NCBI GenBank assembly: GCA_963678055.1
Contig: OY782679.1
Coordinates: forward strand, 1,798,001 to 1,862,000
Length of the DNA stretch: 64,000 nt
Direction of reading: 5' to 3'
DNA from: CAXXOK01 sp963678055
Lineage (GTDB): Bacteria > Bacillota > Clostridia > Christensenellales > Aristaeellaceae
The notes beneath the pieces were generated by a model. That model had not been told where the DNA came from. It did no database searches and was given only the letters and a program-made list of their open reading frames with translations. A program made the translations under genes and the position numbers. The first letter of the stretch is position 1. Each line of letters starts with the position of its first letter. This document shows positions 32,977 to 42,086 of this stretch, in pieces.

Positions 32977-33684
32977 TCAGAGTGATTTCAGCGTTTGAAT
33001 TTCCGCCTCCGTCAGCTCGCGCCATTGGCCGCGCTTGAGTTCGCCAAGCGTTAGCGGGCCGAAGCGTACGCGCCGAAGCATGAGCACCTCATGGCCGACA
33101 GACTGCACCATTTTACGCACCTGGCGGTTGCGCCCTTCGTGAATGGTGATGAGGATATCGGACACGCCTCCATCCACACGCAGTTCGCGAACTCTGGCGC
33201 GGCTGGTGCGGCGGCCATCAATGTTCACACCACGAATGAGCTGTGCCGTTTCCTCATCGCTCAGGCGGCCGGTGATACGTGCCAGATAGGTCTTTTCCAC
33301 CTCTTTGGACGGGTGGAGCATCTGCTCGGTCAGGTCGCCATCGTTGGTTAAGAGCAGCAGCCCTTCCGAATCATAATCCAGTCGCCCCACCGGGTACAGC
33401 CTGGCGGGAAAGTCGGTAAACTTGTCCAGCACCGTTGCGCGGCCTTCCGGGTCGCTGGCGGTGCTCATTTCACCGGCAGGCTTATGGTAGAGGATGTAAT
33501 ACTTGTGCTCTTCCGGTGCAATCTGCTTGCCGTCCACGCAGACACGTTGGCCCTCTTCCACCTGCACGCCCATGGCGGTGACTATTTTCCCGTCCACGGT
33601 TACGCGCCCTGCGGCGATCATCTCTTCGCTGGCACGGCGCGAAGCCACACCGCATAACGCCATGTATTTCTGTAGTCGCATCAT
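32977..33684 (-). CDS. rluB: RluB/RsuA-family 23S rRNA pseudouridine synthase
   Basis: Isomerises a uridine in rRNA to pseudouridine. The 235-residue protein has an N-terminal S4 RNA-binding domain (MRLQKYMALCGVASRRASEE, about 1-60) and the RsuA-type catalytic core with the active-site Asp in GRLDYDSEGLLLLTNDG. Later family motifs are KTYLARITG and EGRNRQVRKM. RluB (23S U2605 in E. coli) and RsuA (16S) are hard to separate by eye. Length and the GVASRRASE N-terminus favour the RluB group. It is the last gene of the ten-gene operon, its start overlapping the preceding stop by four bases, and is followed by a terminator. Confidence 0.9.
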   Translation of the reverse strand: MMRLQKYMALCGVASRRASEEMIAAGRVTVDGKIVTAMGVQVEEGQRVCVDGKQIAPEEHKYYILYHKPAGEMSTASDPEGRATVLDKFTDFPARLYPVGRLDYDSEGLLLLTNDGDLTEQMLHPSKEVEKTYLARITGRLSDEETAQLIRGVNIDGRRTSRARVRELRVDGGVSDILITIHEGRNRQVRKMVQSVGHEVLMLRRVRFGPLTLGELKRGQWRELTEAEIQTLKSL

Positions 33685-34916
33685 AATAATCCCTGCTCTT
33701 CCATGGATTCCAGTGTTTGAATCAGTGCAATTTTCCCGTGGCTGTAGCTAAGCCCACCCTGCAAATACACGGTAAAGGGCTCCCGCAGCGGGGCATCGGC
33801 GGATAGCTCAATGCTCGCGCCGGATACAAAGGTGCCCGCCGCCATAATGACCTGTTCCTGATATCCCGGCATATCCCAGGGCTCCGGCATGGCCATACTG
33901 TCCACAGGCGATGCTGCCTGAATGCCTTGGCAAAACGCTATCAGCCGCTCTGGTGTTCCCAGCTCCAGCGCCTGAATAATATCGCTTCTTTTGTCATCAA
34001 TTCCGGGCGTTGTTTTCATATCCATGCTATCAAACACGGCGGCGGCAAGCACTGCCACCTTCAGCGCCTGTGCCACCACATGCGGCGCTAAAAACAAGCC
34101 CTGATACAATGCCTGATAGCCGGCGGCGTAGCTGCCAACCTCCAAGCCGACCGATGGTGCCGTCAGGCGGCAGGCAATGCGGTCGATAGCCGACTGCGAC
34201 CCAGCAATATAGCCGCCTGTTTGCGCCAGTCCCCCGCCGGGGTTTTTGATCAGACTGCCGATGCATACATCCGCGCCGTAGTGTGTCGGTTCCTTCGTCT
34301 GGGTGAACTCGCCATAGCAGTTATCCACCACCAATAGCGCTTTGGAATGCAAGCTTTGCAGCAACGCTTTCAGCGGTGCAAAATCCTTGGGCATCAGTGG
34401 TATACGCGCGGCATACCCCCGGCTGCGCTGGACATAGACCACCTTGGTTTTAGGGGTGATCGCGTTTGCAATCGCCTCAAGGTCCAAACCGGCGACATTC
34501 ATGTCAACCTGGGCGTAGGTAACGCCCATCTCCCGCAGCGATCCCATGTTGCTTTCGCTGATGCCGATCACGCCATCCAGCGTGTCGTACGGCTTTCCGG
34601 TCACGCTTAGCAGCTCATCGCCGGGCAACAGTAGTCCAAACAATGCAAGCGACAGCGCATGCGTACCCGAAGCGATCTGCGGCCTTACGATAGCCGCCTC
34701 GGCTGCAAAGATATCCGCGTACATCGCTTCCAGTGTATCCCTCCCGATATCATCGTAGCCGTAGCCTGTGGTTTGGCTGAAATGACGCGCGGCAACCTGA
34801 TGGGCACGAAATACACTCAGCACGCGCTGCGTGTTATCCAGTTCAATTGCTTCTATGCGCTCAAATGCACTGGCACATGTATGCTCAGCCTGCGCTATCG
34901 TCTCCCGTATGTTCAT
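33681..34916 (-). CDS. ynbB: PLP-dependent Alum_res/YnbB-family lyase-like protein
   Basis: A fold-type I pyridoxal-phosphate protein of 411 residues in the family annotated as aluminium resistance protein or methionine gamma-lyase family. Marks are SGTHALSLALFGLLLPGDELLS, VVDNCYGEF (cofactor Asp) and IGSLIKNPGGGLA with the likely Schiff-base Lys. Substrate and physiological role are not established; the aluminium link comes from one early clone. In B. subtilis ynbB lies near miaA as well, so the context is conserved. It overlaps miaA and rluB by four bases on each side. Confidence 0.85.
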   Translation of the reverse strand: MNIRETIAQAEHTCASAFERIEAIELDNTQRVLSVFRAHQVAARHFSQTTGYGYDDIGRDTLEAMYADIFAAEAAIVRPQIASGTHALSLALFGLLLPGDELLSVTGKPYDTLDGVIGISESNMGSLREMGVTYAQVDMNVAGLDLEAIANAITPKTKVVYVQRSRGYAARIPLMPKDFAPLKALLQSLHSKALLVVDNCYGEFTQTKEPTHYGADVCIGSLIKNPGGGLAQTGGYIAGSQSAIDRIACRLTAPSVGLEVGSYAAGYQALYQGLFLAPHVVAQALKVAVLAAAVFDSMDMKTTPGIDDKRSDIIQALELGTPERLIAFCQGIQAASPVDSMAMPEPWDMPGYQEQVIMAAGTFVSGASIELSADAPLREPFTVYLQGGLSYSHGKIALIQTLESMEEQGLL

Positions 34917-35851
34917 ACGTTCGTCCCTTCTACAAAGGCTTGTATCGTTTCCAAGGCCTTATCATAAGCAGCCGGGCTCGCCATGTCCAGCCAATGTATG
35001 CGATCTTCACGGCGAAACCAGGTCCACTGCCGCTTGGCATAGCGGCGCGAGTTTTGCTTGATCTGTGCGACCGCGCCTTGTAGCGATGCGCCCTGCGCAA
35101 TCACAGGAACCAGCTCCTTATAGCCAATCCCCTGCATGGCCTGCGCTTCTTTGGGTACGCCGCTGCTTAGCAGCGCCTGAACCTCATCCAGCAACCCTGC
35201 CGCCATCATTTGGTCAACGCGGGCATCAATGCGGCGGTACAATGCCGCCCGCTCAAAGTCCGTTCCCAGAATGCAAAAGGCAAAAGGACTGTTATAGGCC
35301 GGCTGCTCAAGCGTTGAAATGGGTTTACCCGTCAACTCGAACACTTCCAGCGCGCGGGATACCCGTGTCACATCGTTTTCATGCAGGCGGGCCGCAGATA
35401 CAGGATCAACGGCTTTTAGCCTGTCGTGCAGGCGTTTACGGCCCGCTTCATCGCTTGCTTCGGCTTTCAGCTTTTCACGCAAATCCGGGTCGCTGGGCAC
35501 ACCACCAAGGTGCAGCCCGTGGGTCAATGCACGCAGGTAAAAGCCGGTACCGCCAACCAGTATGGGCACATGCCCGCGCGACAGAATACTTTCAATGGCC
35601 TGCGTAGCATCAGCAGCATACTGCGCTACGGAGTAGGCTGCATCCGGCTGCCGGATATCCACCAAGTGGTGTGGAATCTGCTTGCGTTCCTCTGCCGTGG
35701 GTTTGGCGGTACCGATATCCATGCGCCGATACACCTGCATGGAGTCCATACAGACGATCTCGCCGCCAAGTTGCTTTGCCAGCGCCATGCCCAGCGCGGA
35801 TTTACCGCTGGCCGTAGGCCCGGCAACAACCAGTACTTGCGGTTTGCTCAT
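34913..35851 (-). CDS. miaA: MiaA, tRNA dimethylallyltransferase
   Basis: Transfers a dimethylallyl group to A37 of tRNAs that read UNN codons, giving i6A. The 312-residue protein has the P-loop VAGPTASGKSALGMALA at about 8-24, MDSMQVYRRMDIGTAKPT, HHLVDIRQPDAAYSVAQY and VGGTGFYLRAL, all diagnostic. MiaB, which adds the methylthio group to the same base, is encoded five genes upstream in the same operon. Start and stop overlap mutL and ynbB by four bases each. Confidence 0.97.
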   Translation of the reverse strand: MSKPQVLVVAGPTASGKSALGMALAKQLGGEIVCMDSMQVYRRMDIGTAKPTAEERKQIPHHLVDIRQPDAAYSVAQYAADATQAIESILSRGHVPILVGGTGFYLRALTHGLHLGGVPSDPDLREKLKAEASDEAGRKRLHDRLKAVDPVSAARLHENDVTRVSRALEVFELTGKPISTLEQPAYNSPFAFCILGTDFERAALYRRIDARVDQMMAAGLLDEVQALLSSGVPKEAQAMQGIGYKELVPVIAQGASLQGAVAQIKQNSRRYAKRQWTWFRREDRIHWLDMASPAAYDKALETIQAFVEGTNV

Positions 35852-37674
35852 GGGATGCGCTTAAAGCGCTTTTCCAGCTCGCGCTTGGTCATTTGTTGCA
35901 CAATAGGTCTGCCGTGTGGGCAGGTGGGCTGTACGCCGGTATCCAGCATTTGGCGAATGAGCATCGCCACATCGCTGTGCGACAAAATATCGCCGCCTTT
36001 GATAGCATGCTTGCAAGCCATTTGTGCAACCCGCTGTTTCAGACGCTCCTCCGGAATGCCTTTGGCTTTCCCGTAGCTAGCATCCAGAATATCGATCAAT
36101 AGCTCCCGTACCGGGTCGGCTTCTCCCAAAATAACCGGGGTAGCTCTAACGGCAACGGAGTTTGCATCAAATATATCCAGCTCAAAGCCGATGGACTGCA
36201 GCTCCTGCGCAATCTCGGCAACCTTTTCAATATCCTTGGCTGTCAGGGGGATCAGCATCGGGGTTAACAATCGCTGGGACTGCAACTGCCCCTGATAGCG
36301 TTTCATCAGCCTGTCAAACAGTACCCGCTCGTGAGCGGCATGCTGGTCAATCAGCAGCATGCTCTCCCCCGCTTCAAACAACAGAAACGTGTTGAATACC
36401 TGCCCGATATAGCGGACATTGACGGCCGCTTCCGTGCCGGGAATGTTCTCCTGCACGACATCCTCCGGTTCCGGCACAACAGGCACGGGCTCGTGCTCGT
36501 CGATTTCATCATGCAATTGCACACGCGCCTCATCGCGCAGTACCGGGCGGCTGCTTTGAATCACCTGGGAAACGAACGGTGTCTCGCTATCGTCTGTCAG
36601 GTGTACCACCTCAATGGGCGGCGGTGCGGCCTTGGGCGGATCGGGCGCAGGGGCCAACTTGGCGGCGATGGTTTCTTCCTGCATGGCTTCACGAACCACT
36701 GTTTCAATTGCTTCGGCCACAGCCTGCGGGTTTTGGAAACGAACTTCCAGCTTGTTGGGGTGGACGTTTACATCCACCTGCTCGTAGGCCATGGTCAGGT
36801 TCAGCGCGCAGATCGGATAGCGCCCGATCATCACATAGCCTTCCACGCCCGCTTCCAGTGCTCTGGAGAGCAAATCGTCGCGGAAATAACGGCCGTTAAC
36901 AAAAAAGCTCTGTTGCTGGCGGTTGCCGCGTGATAGTTCCTGCACACCGACATAGCCGTCAATCAATACGCCGCCAGCGTTCCCGGACACGGGCTTCATG
37001 GTCTGGGCGGCATCTTTACCGTACACAGCATAAATGGCGGAAAGCAGCTTGCCGTCGCCTGTGGAGCGATAAATGGTTTTCCCCTGACTGACAAAGCGGA
37101 ATGCGATATCCGGGCGGCTTAATATCAGCCGAACCAGATAGTCCGATACCAGTGCAGCCTCAGCAGCCGGTTTTTTCAGGAATTTCAAGCGCACAGGCGC
37201 ATTGAAAAACAACTCACTTACTGTAATGGCTGTGCCTACGGGGCTGGCCGCTTCGCGAAAGTCCACAAACTGCCCGGCCTCTAGCTGCGCTTTCATGCCA
37301 TATTCGGCTTCGGCAGTTTTGGAAACACAGCTGACCTTGGACACTGCCGCAATGGATGCAAGCGCTTCACCGCGAAAGCCCAGCGTATGGACACGGAACA
37401 GTTCCTCGGCCGTATCCAACTTGCTGGTCGCGTGTCGCTCAAAGGCCATTTTCATTTGCTGGGCGGGTATCCCGGAGCCGTTGTCCGATACGCGAAGCGA
37501 ACTAATGCCCCCGTCGGTCAGCTCCACGGTTACGGCAGTTGCCCCCGCATCGATGGCGTTTTCTACGAGCTCCTTCACGGCCGCAGCCGGACGTTCTACT
37601 ACCTCACCGGCGGCAATTTTGCCTACGATGTCCGGGGATAGTTTATGTATGGGTCTGTTGAATTCGGTATTCAT
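35848..37674 (-). CDS. mutL: MutL, mismatch repair endonuclease
   Basis: Couples MutS mismatch recognition to strand incision. The GHKL ATPase domain shows KIAAGEVVERPAAAVKELVE, NAIDAGA, VSDNGSGIP and GFRGEALASIA. The C-terminal domain has the metal-binding endonuclease motifs DQHAAHERVLFD, ACKHAIKGGDIL and CPHGRPI, so it should nick DNA as in Bacillus. The last acidic residue of the first motif is Asp, where the consensus DQHA(X)2E(X)4E has Glu. Length is 608 residues, and a proline-rich linker spans about 340-400. The ATG overlaps the mutS stop (TAATG). Confidence 0.97.
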   Translation of the reverse strand: MNTEFNRPIHKLSPDIVGKIAAGEVVERPAAAVKELVENAIDAGATAVTVELTDGGISSLRVSDNGSGIPAQQMKMAFERHATSKLDTAEELFRVHTLGFRGEALASIAAVSKVSCVSKTAEAEYGMKAQLEAGQFVDFREAASPVGTAITVSELFFNAPVRLKFLKKPAAEAALVSDYLVRLILSRPDIAFRFVSQGKTIYRSTGDGKLLSAIYAVYGKDAAQTMKPVSGNAGGVLIDGYVGVQELSRGNRQQQSFFVNGRYFRDDLLSRALEAGVEGYVMIGRYPICALNLTMAYEQVDVNVHPNKLEVRFQNPQAVAEAIETVVREAMQEETIAAKLAPAPDPPKAAPPPIEVVHLTDDSETPFVSQVIQSSRPVLRDEARVQLHDEIDEHEPVPVVPEPEDVVQENIPGTEAAVNVRYIGQVFNTFLLFEAGESMLLIDQHAAHERVLFDRLMKRYQGQLQSQRLLTPMLIPLTAKDIEKVAEIAQELQSIGFELDIFDANSVAVRATPVILGEADPVRELLIDILDASYGKAKGIPEERLKQRVAQMACKHAIKGGDILSHSDVAMLIRQMLDTGVQPTCPHGRPIVQQMTKRELEKRFKRIP

Positions 37675-40268
37675 TAAAGTTTCCTGGCTTTCTCGCGCAG
37701 ACGGTAGAGGTGGTTGAGTGCATCCATAGGGGTCAAGGCGTTTACATCAAGTGCTTGCAGTTCTTCCACCAGTTCGTCATGTTCCAAGTGAAACAGGTCC
37801 ACCTGCCTGTCCTTCTTCTTTTTCGTCTCTAGTATGTTTTGGCTGATGGTTTCCTGGTTGATATCGCTGACTTCCAGTCGCGCCTGAATTTCATGCGCGC
37901 GGGACACCACTTTTGGCGGAATCCCTGCAATGCGCGCCACATGCACGCCATAGCTCTTGTCCGCACCGCCGGGCATAATCTTGCGCAGGAAAATCACATC
38001 TTCGCCGTGTTCCTTTACGGTAATACAGTAATTTTTCACGCCCTTATAGCGGCCTTCCAGCTCGCTGAGTTCGTGATAATGTGTAGCAAACAGCGTTTTG
38101 GCACCGAGTTTTTTTGGATCGAGAATATATTCCACCACCGCCCAGGCGATGCTTAGCCCGTCAAAGGTGCTGGTTCCCCGGCCGATCTCGTCCAGAATAA
38201 TCAGCGAATCGGCTGTGGCATTTCGAAGTATGCTCGCCGTTTCGCTCATTTCCACCATAAAGGTGCTCTGCCCGCCTGCCAGATCGTCCGATGCGCCGAT
38301 CCGGGTGAAAATACGGTCAACAATGCCAATTCTGGCACTGTCTGCCGGAACAAAGCTGCCGATCTGCGCCATGGCTACAATCTGCGCCACTTGTCGCATA
38401 TACGTGCTCTTTCCGGCCATGTTGGGGCCGGTTACGATCAACATGCGGTGATCCGCCGTGTCCATCAAGGTATCGTTTGGCACAAATGGCTCCTGCGTGA
38501 GCATGCGCTCTACAATGGGGTGCCTGCCGTTTTTAATTTCCAGTACCCCGTTTTGCAGCATATCCGGCTTTACATACCCGTACTCCCGCGCCACCTTGGA
38601 CAGGGATAAAAGGGCATCCAGCGTTTTGAGCGCCAGGGCATTTTTCTGAATGGCGGGAATCTCGCGCTCAATGAGTTTGCGAACTTCGGCAAACAGCTTC
38701 GTTTCCAGCGCGATCGCCGCTTGCTGCGCGCCGGTAATTTTGCGCTCGATCTCGTTTAACTCCTGGGTAATGTAGCGCTCGGCATTGGCCAGCGTCTGCC
38801 TGCGGGTATAGCGATCCGGCACCAATGCGAGGTTGGACTTCGTCACCTCGATATAGTACCCAAAGACCCGATTGTACTGGATTTTCAGGTTCTTGATGCC
38901 CGTTTCTTCCCGTTCTTTGGCTTCCAGCTCCATCAGCCATTGCTTGCCATGGAGGGCCGCATTGCGATACTCATCCAGCTCTTCATTGTAGCCGTCTGCA
39001 ATAATACCACCCTCGGTAATCGCAGGCGGCGCATCCGGATGAATGGCCTTTCCGATCAAATCACATAGGCTCTGCAAGGGGGCCAGCGAATGCCACAGCA
39101 CTTCAATACCGGAAACCGTGAAGGGTTTCAGCTTGTCTTTGACAGGCTTTACGCACAGCAGCGAACGGCGCAGCGCCAAACTATCGCGCGCATTAAAGCT
39201 CTGGTAGCTGAGCTTGGACAATAGCCGCTCCAGATCGGATACGTTTGCCAGCTCCTGCGTCAAATCATCAGCGGCCAGCACATCGGTTTTCAGCGCTTCC
39301 ACAGCATCAAGACGCATGTCAATGCGCTCTTTGCTGATGAGCGGTTCTTCCACCCAGGTTTTTAAAAGCCTGGCGCCCATGGCCGTTTTGGTTCTGTCCA
39401 GCAGCCATAGCAGCGAGCCTTTACGCTCGCCTGCACGCATGGTCTGGGTCAATTCCAGGTTGCGGCGCGTAGCGCTGTCCAGCAGCATGGTGCTTTGTCC
39501 CTGATGGAACGATACCTGGGTGATGTGCGACAGTGCGTTCTTTTGCGTATCGTTTAGATACTTAAGCAGCGCTCCTGCCGCATTGACGCGAATATCCCTG
39601 TCCTCAAAGCCCAGGGCGTTTAGGAACGCAACCTGAAAGTGCTCTTTCAGTTCTCTTTCGGCGTTCTTTCTATCAAACGCGACCGAGGGAATGTCCGAAA
39701 CCGGAAGCTCTTCTTTTATTGCATCCAGCAATGCCTGCTCGTCGCTGACCAGCATCTCGCGCGGCGCAATGCGGGCCAGTTCATCGCGCAGGCGTTTGCC
39801 GGTGTTTTCAATTAAACCCACGGTGAACTCGCCGGTTGAAACATCCGTATACGCCAAAGCAACGCCCTTTCCCCTGAAATACAAACAGAGGATATAGGCG
39901 TTTGCTTTTTCGTCGAGCATGGCGCTGTCGGCCACGGTACCGGGCGTGATAATGCGTACCACGTCGCGTTCCACCGGCTGCTTGCCCTTGGTGGGCTCAG
40001 TCAGCTGCTCGCAAATGGCGACTTTATAGCCTTTTTCAATCAGACGCTGTACATACGTATTCACCGCATGATGCGGAACGCCGCACATCGGCGCACGTTC
40101 CGAAAGTCCGCAATCCTTGCCGGTTAAAACGAGTTCCAGTTCCTTGGAGGCGATTTTCGCGTCCTCAAAGAACATTTCATAGAAATCTCCGACACGGTAA
40201 AATAACAAACAGTGCTCATGCTTCTGCTTGATGTTCAGGTATTGCTGCATCATGGGTGAAATCGGCAT
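37674..40268 (-). CDS. mutS: MutS, DNA mismatch recognition ATPase
   Basis: Binds mismatches and small loops and recruits MutL. Length is 864 residues. The N-terminal mismatch-binding motif is FYRVGDFYEMFFEDA, containing the F-x-E motif as FYE near residue 30. The ATPase has Walker A TGPNMAGKSTYMRQVA, Walker B IILDEIGRGTSTFDG and the signature FATHYHEL. The start has AGAGGT upstream, 25 bases after ricA. It is followed directly by mutL, the usual pair. Confidence 0.98.
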   Translation of the reverse strand: MPISPMMQQYLNIKQKHEHCLLFYRVGDFYEMFFEDAKIASKELELVLTGKDCGLSERAPMCGVPHHAVNTYVQRLIEKGYKVAICEQLTEPTKGKQPVERDVVRIITPGTVADSAMLDEKANAYILCLYFRGKGVALAYTDVSTGEFTVGLIENTGKRLRDELARIAPREMLVSDEQALLDAIKEELPVSDIPSVAFDRKNAERELKEHFQVAFLNALGFEDRDIRVNAAGALLKYLNDTQKNALSHITQVSFHQGQSTMLLDSATRRNLELTQTMRAGERKGSLLWLLDRTKTAMGARLLKTWVEEPLISKERIDMRLDAVEALKTDVLAADDLTQELANVSDLERLLSKLSYQSFNARDSLALRRSLLCVKPVKDKLKPFTVSGIEVLWHSLAPLQSLCDLIGKAIHPDAPPAITEGGIIADGYNEELDEYRNAALHGKQWLMELEAKEREETGIKNLKIQYNRVFGYYIEVTKSNLALVPDRYTRRQTLANAERYITQELNEIERKITGAQQAAIALETKLFAEVRKLIEREIPAIQKNALALKTLDALLSLSKVAREYGYVKPDMLQNGVLEIKNGRHPIVERMLTQEPFVPNDTLMDTADHRMLIVTGPNMAGKSTYMRQVAQIVAMAQIGSFVPADSARIGIVDRIFTRIGASDDLAGGQSTFMVEMSETASILRNATADSLIILDEIGRGTSTFDGLSIAWAVVEYILDPKKLGAKTLFATHYHELSELEGRYKGVKNYCITVKEHGEDVIFLRKIMPGGADKSYGVHVARIAGIPPKVVSRAHEIQARLEVSDINQETISQNILETKKKKDRQVDLFHLEHDELVEELQALDVNALTPMDALNHLYRLREKARKL

Positions 40269-40293
40269 GTGTACCTCTGACTATACGATTGAT

Positions 40294-40692
40294 TTAGTGG
40301 CTGCAAGACCCTCCGCAACCTTCGCACCCGCCGGAACAGCTGGCCTCTTCCGGTTCGCCATTCACTACGCGGCCGATGACGGCGTTGAGCTCCTGCATCA
40401 GATCGGAATACGCACCGCTTTTTTCGCGCATGGTATTGATCAGTTCGTTGCCTGCAAGCTTTTCTTCCGTGGCTTTCACGGCTTCGCCGGCTTTGGTAAT
40501 GGCTTCATTATCCAGCGGCTTTTTGGTCATTTCTTCCTGAAATGCATCCTTGAGCTCAGAGTATTCCTGGATCAGCTGTTGCGCTTCTTTGTTATCGAGA
40601 ACCGCCTGTTCTGCCAGGCGCATAGAAACGTATTCTTCGCTTTCGAGGATAGCCTCCCCCAGTAGTTCTGCCTGTACAAGTACCTTATTCAT
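40294..40692 (-). CDS. ricA: RicA/YmcA-like (YlbF family) protein with Cys-rich C-terminal tail
   Basis: In B. subtilis RicA (YmcA), RicF (YlbF) and RicT (YaaT) form an iron-sulfur-containing complex that binds RNase Y and directs mRNA maturation and turnover. This 132-residue, mostly helical protein shows the family helices (ESEEYVSMRLAEQAVLDNKE, QLIQEYSELKDAFQEEM). It ends in a tail with four cysteines and a His, CSGGCEGCGGSCSH, that could hold a cluster or zinc. Position between miaB and mutS matches the ymcB-ymcA-(cotE)-mutS order of Bacillus, which supports RicA rather than RicF. The start overlaps the miaB stop by four bases. Confidence 0.8.
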   Translation of the reverse strand: MNKVLVQAELLGEAILESEEYVSMRLAEQAVLDNKEAQQLIQEYSELKDAFQEEMTKKPLDNEAITKAGEAVKATEEKLAGNELINTMREKSGAYSDLMQELNAVIGRVVNGEPEEASCSGGCEGCGGSCSH

Positions 40693-42086
40693 TCCATAGT
40701 CTCCTTTTCTCCCCGGAGCGTATTGGTCGCTACCGAGATGATCTTCACCTGTAATAGTTTACCGATATCCCGCTGATCTCCTGCTAAGGTTACGGTGATA
40801 TTTCGCCGTCCCTTGCCTGACACCATGGACTTAGAGCGTTTCGACACGCCTTCCACCAGTACCTGCTCGGTGGTTCCAACCAGCGACTGGTTCACGCGCT
40901 GTGTGCTCTGTTCCATGACCTTGATCAGGGTTTGGATACGCTCGGCGGATACATCCGCCGGCACTTGATCCTTCATCTTCGCAGCGGCAGTGCCAATGCG
41001 CGGGCTATAGATAAAGGTGAAAGCAGAATCATACCCGATTTCGTCGACCAGTGAAACACTATCCATAAATTGCTGCTGTGTTTCACCCGGAAATCCGACA
41101 ATAAAATCGGTGGTGATACCGATATCCGGCACCGCGCTTCGTAAATCCTGCACGCGCTGGATGTACTGCTCGCGCGTGTAGCCGCGGTTCATGGCTTTGA
41201 GAATTGCGTTGGACCCGCTCTGCACGGGCAGGTGCAAATGATTGCAGATATGCTTGCCACCGGCCATGACCGCAATCAGTTCATCGGACAGGTCCTTGGG
41301 GTGCGAGGTCATAAAGCGGATGCGGGGAATGCCGATTTGATCCAGCGCTTGTAAAAGCTTTGGAAATTCGCGCCCATCGCCATAGCTGTTTACGTTTTGG
41401 CCCAGCAGCATAATCTCCTGCACGCCTGCCTTTTGCAGGGTTTCAGCCTCGCGTAAAATATCGTCCATACGGCGGCTGCGCTCCCGCCCGCGTACATAGG
41501 GCACAACGCAATAGGTGCAAAAGTTATCGCAGCCGTACATGATGTTGATAAAAGCTTTGTAGTTATTCAGCCGCTTCACCGGCATGCCTTCAGCGATCAG
41601 GGATTCCTCCCGGCTGATCGAAATCACCCGCTGCCGTTTTTCCACCAAGGCTGTCAGCAGCGACGGCAGTTGGTACAGGTTGTGCGTACCGAAAGCCAGG
41701 TCGATAAACGGGTATTGCTTGAGTACTCTCTCTGCCATGTGCGCTTGCTGAATCATGCAGCCGCAAACGGCGATCAGCAGATCGGGCTTATTCTTTTTCA
41801 GCTGTTTCAGCCATATGACATTGCCAAGGGCGCGGCGCTCGGCGTTTTCACGCACGCAACAGGTGTTAAAAATCACCAGGTCAGCGTCCCGCCTATCCTG
41901 TGCTTCCTCCATGCCCATGCGCTCCATCATGCCGGAAATGGTTTCCGAATCATGGGCGTTCATCTGGCAGCCGAAGGTTACGATATGGTAGCTTCTTGGG
42001 CAGGCGTCCAGGGTGCGAAACGCATCCATTGCCATCGCCTGCGAATCCATCTCCTCTTTGGAGATCTGTACTGGTTCCTTACGCAA
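40689..42086 (-). CDS. miaB: MiaB, tRNA-2-methylthio-N6-dimethylallyladenosine synthase
   Basis: Radical-SAM methylthiotransferase that turns i6A37 into ms2i6A37. The N-terminal UPF0004 domain has Cys in FGCQMNAHDSE, FNTCCVRENAERRALG and AVCGCM. The radical-SAM cluster is at YGCDNFCTYCVVPYVRGRERS, and a TRAM domain closes the protein. The frame is open to a GTG at 42155, well inside the end of the RNase G gene. I prefer TTG 42086, which follows GGAAAGGGA and overlaps that gene by only eight bases. ATG 42050 is another option. Partner MiaA is encoded in the same operon. Confidence 0.95.
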   Translation of the reverse strand: MRKEPVQISKEEMDSQAMAMDAFRTLDACPRSYHIVTFGCQMNAHDSETISGMMERMGMEEAQDRRDADLVIFNTCCVRENAERRALGNVIWLKQLKKNKPDLLIAVCGCMIQQAHMAERVLKQYPFIDLAFGTHNLYQLPSLLTALVEKRQRVISISREESLIAEGMPVKRLNNYKAFINIMYGCDNFCTYCVVPYVRGRERSRRMDDILREAETLQKAGVQEIMLLGQNVNSYGDGREFPKLLQALDQIGIPRIRFMTSHPKDLSDELIAVMAGGKHICNHLHLPVQSGSNAILKAMNRGYTREQYIQRVQDLRSAVPDIGITTDFIVGFPGETQQQFMDSVSLVDEIGYDSAFTFIYSPRIGTAAAKMKDQVPADVSAERIQTLIKVMEQSTQRVNQSLVGTTEQVLVEGVSKRSKSMVSGKGRRNITVTLAGDQRDIGKLLQVKIISVATNTLRGEKETME

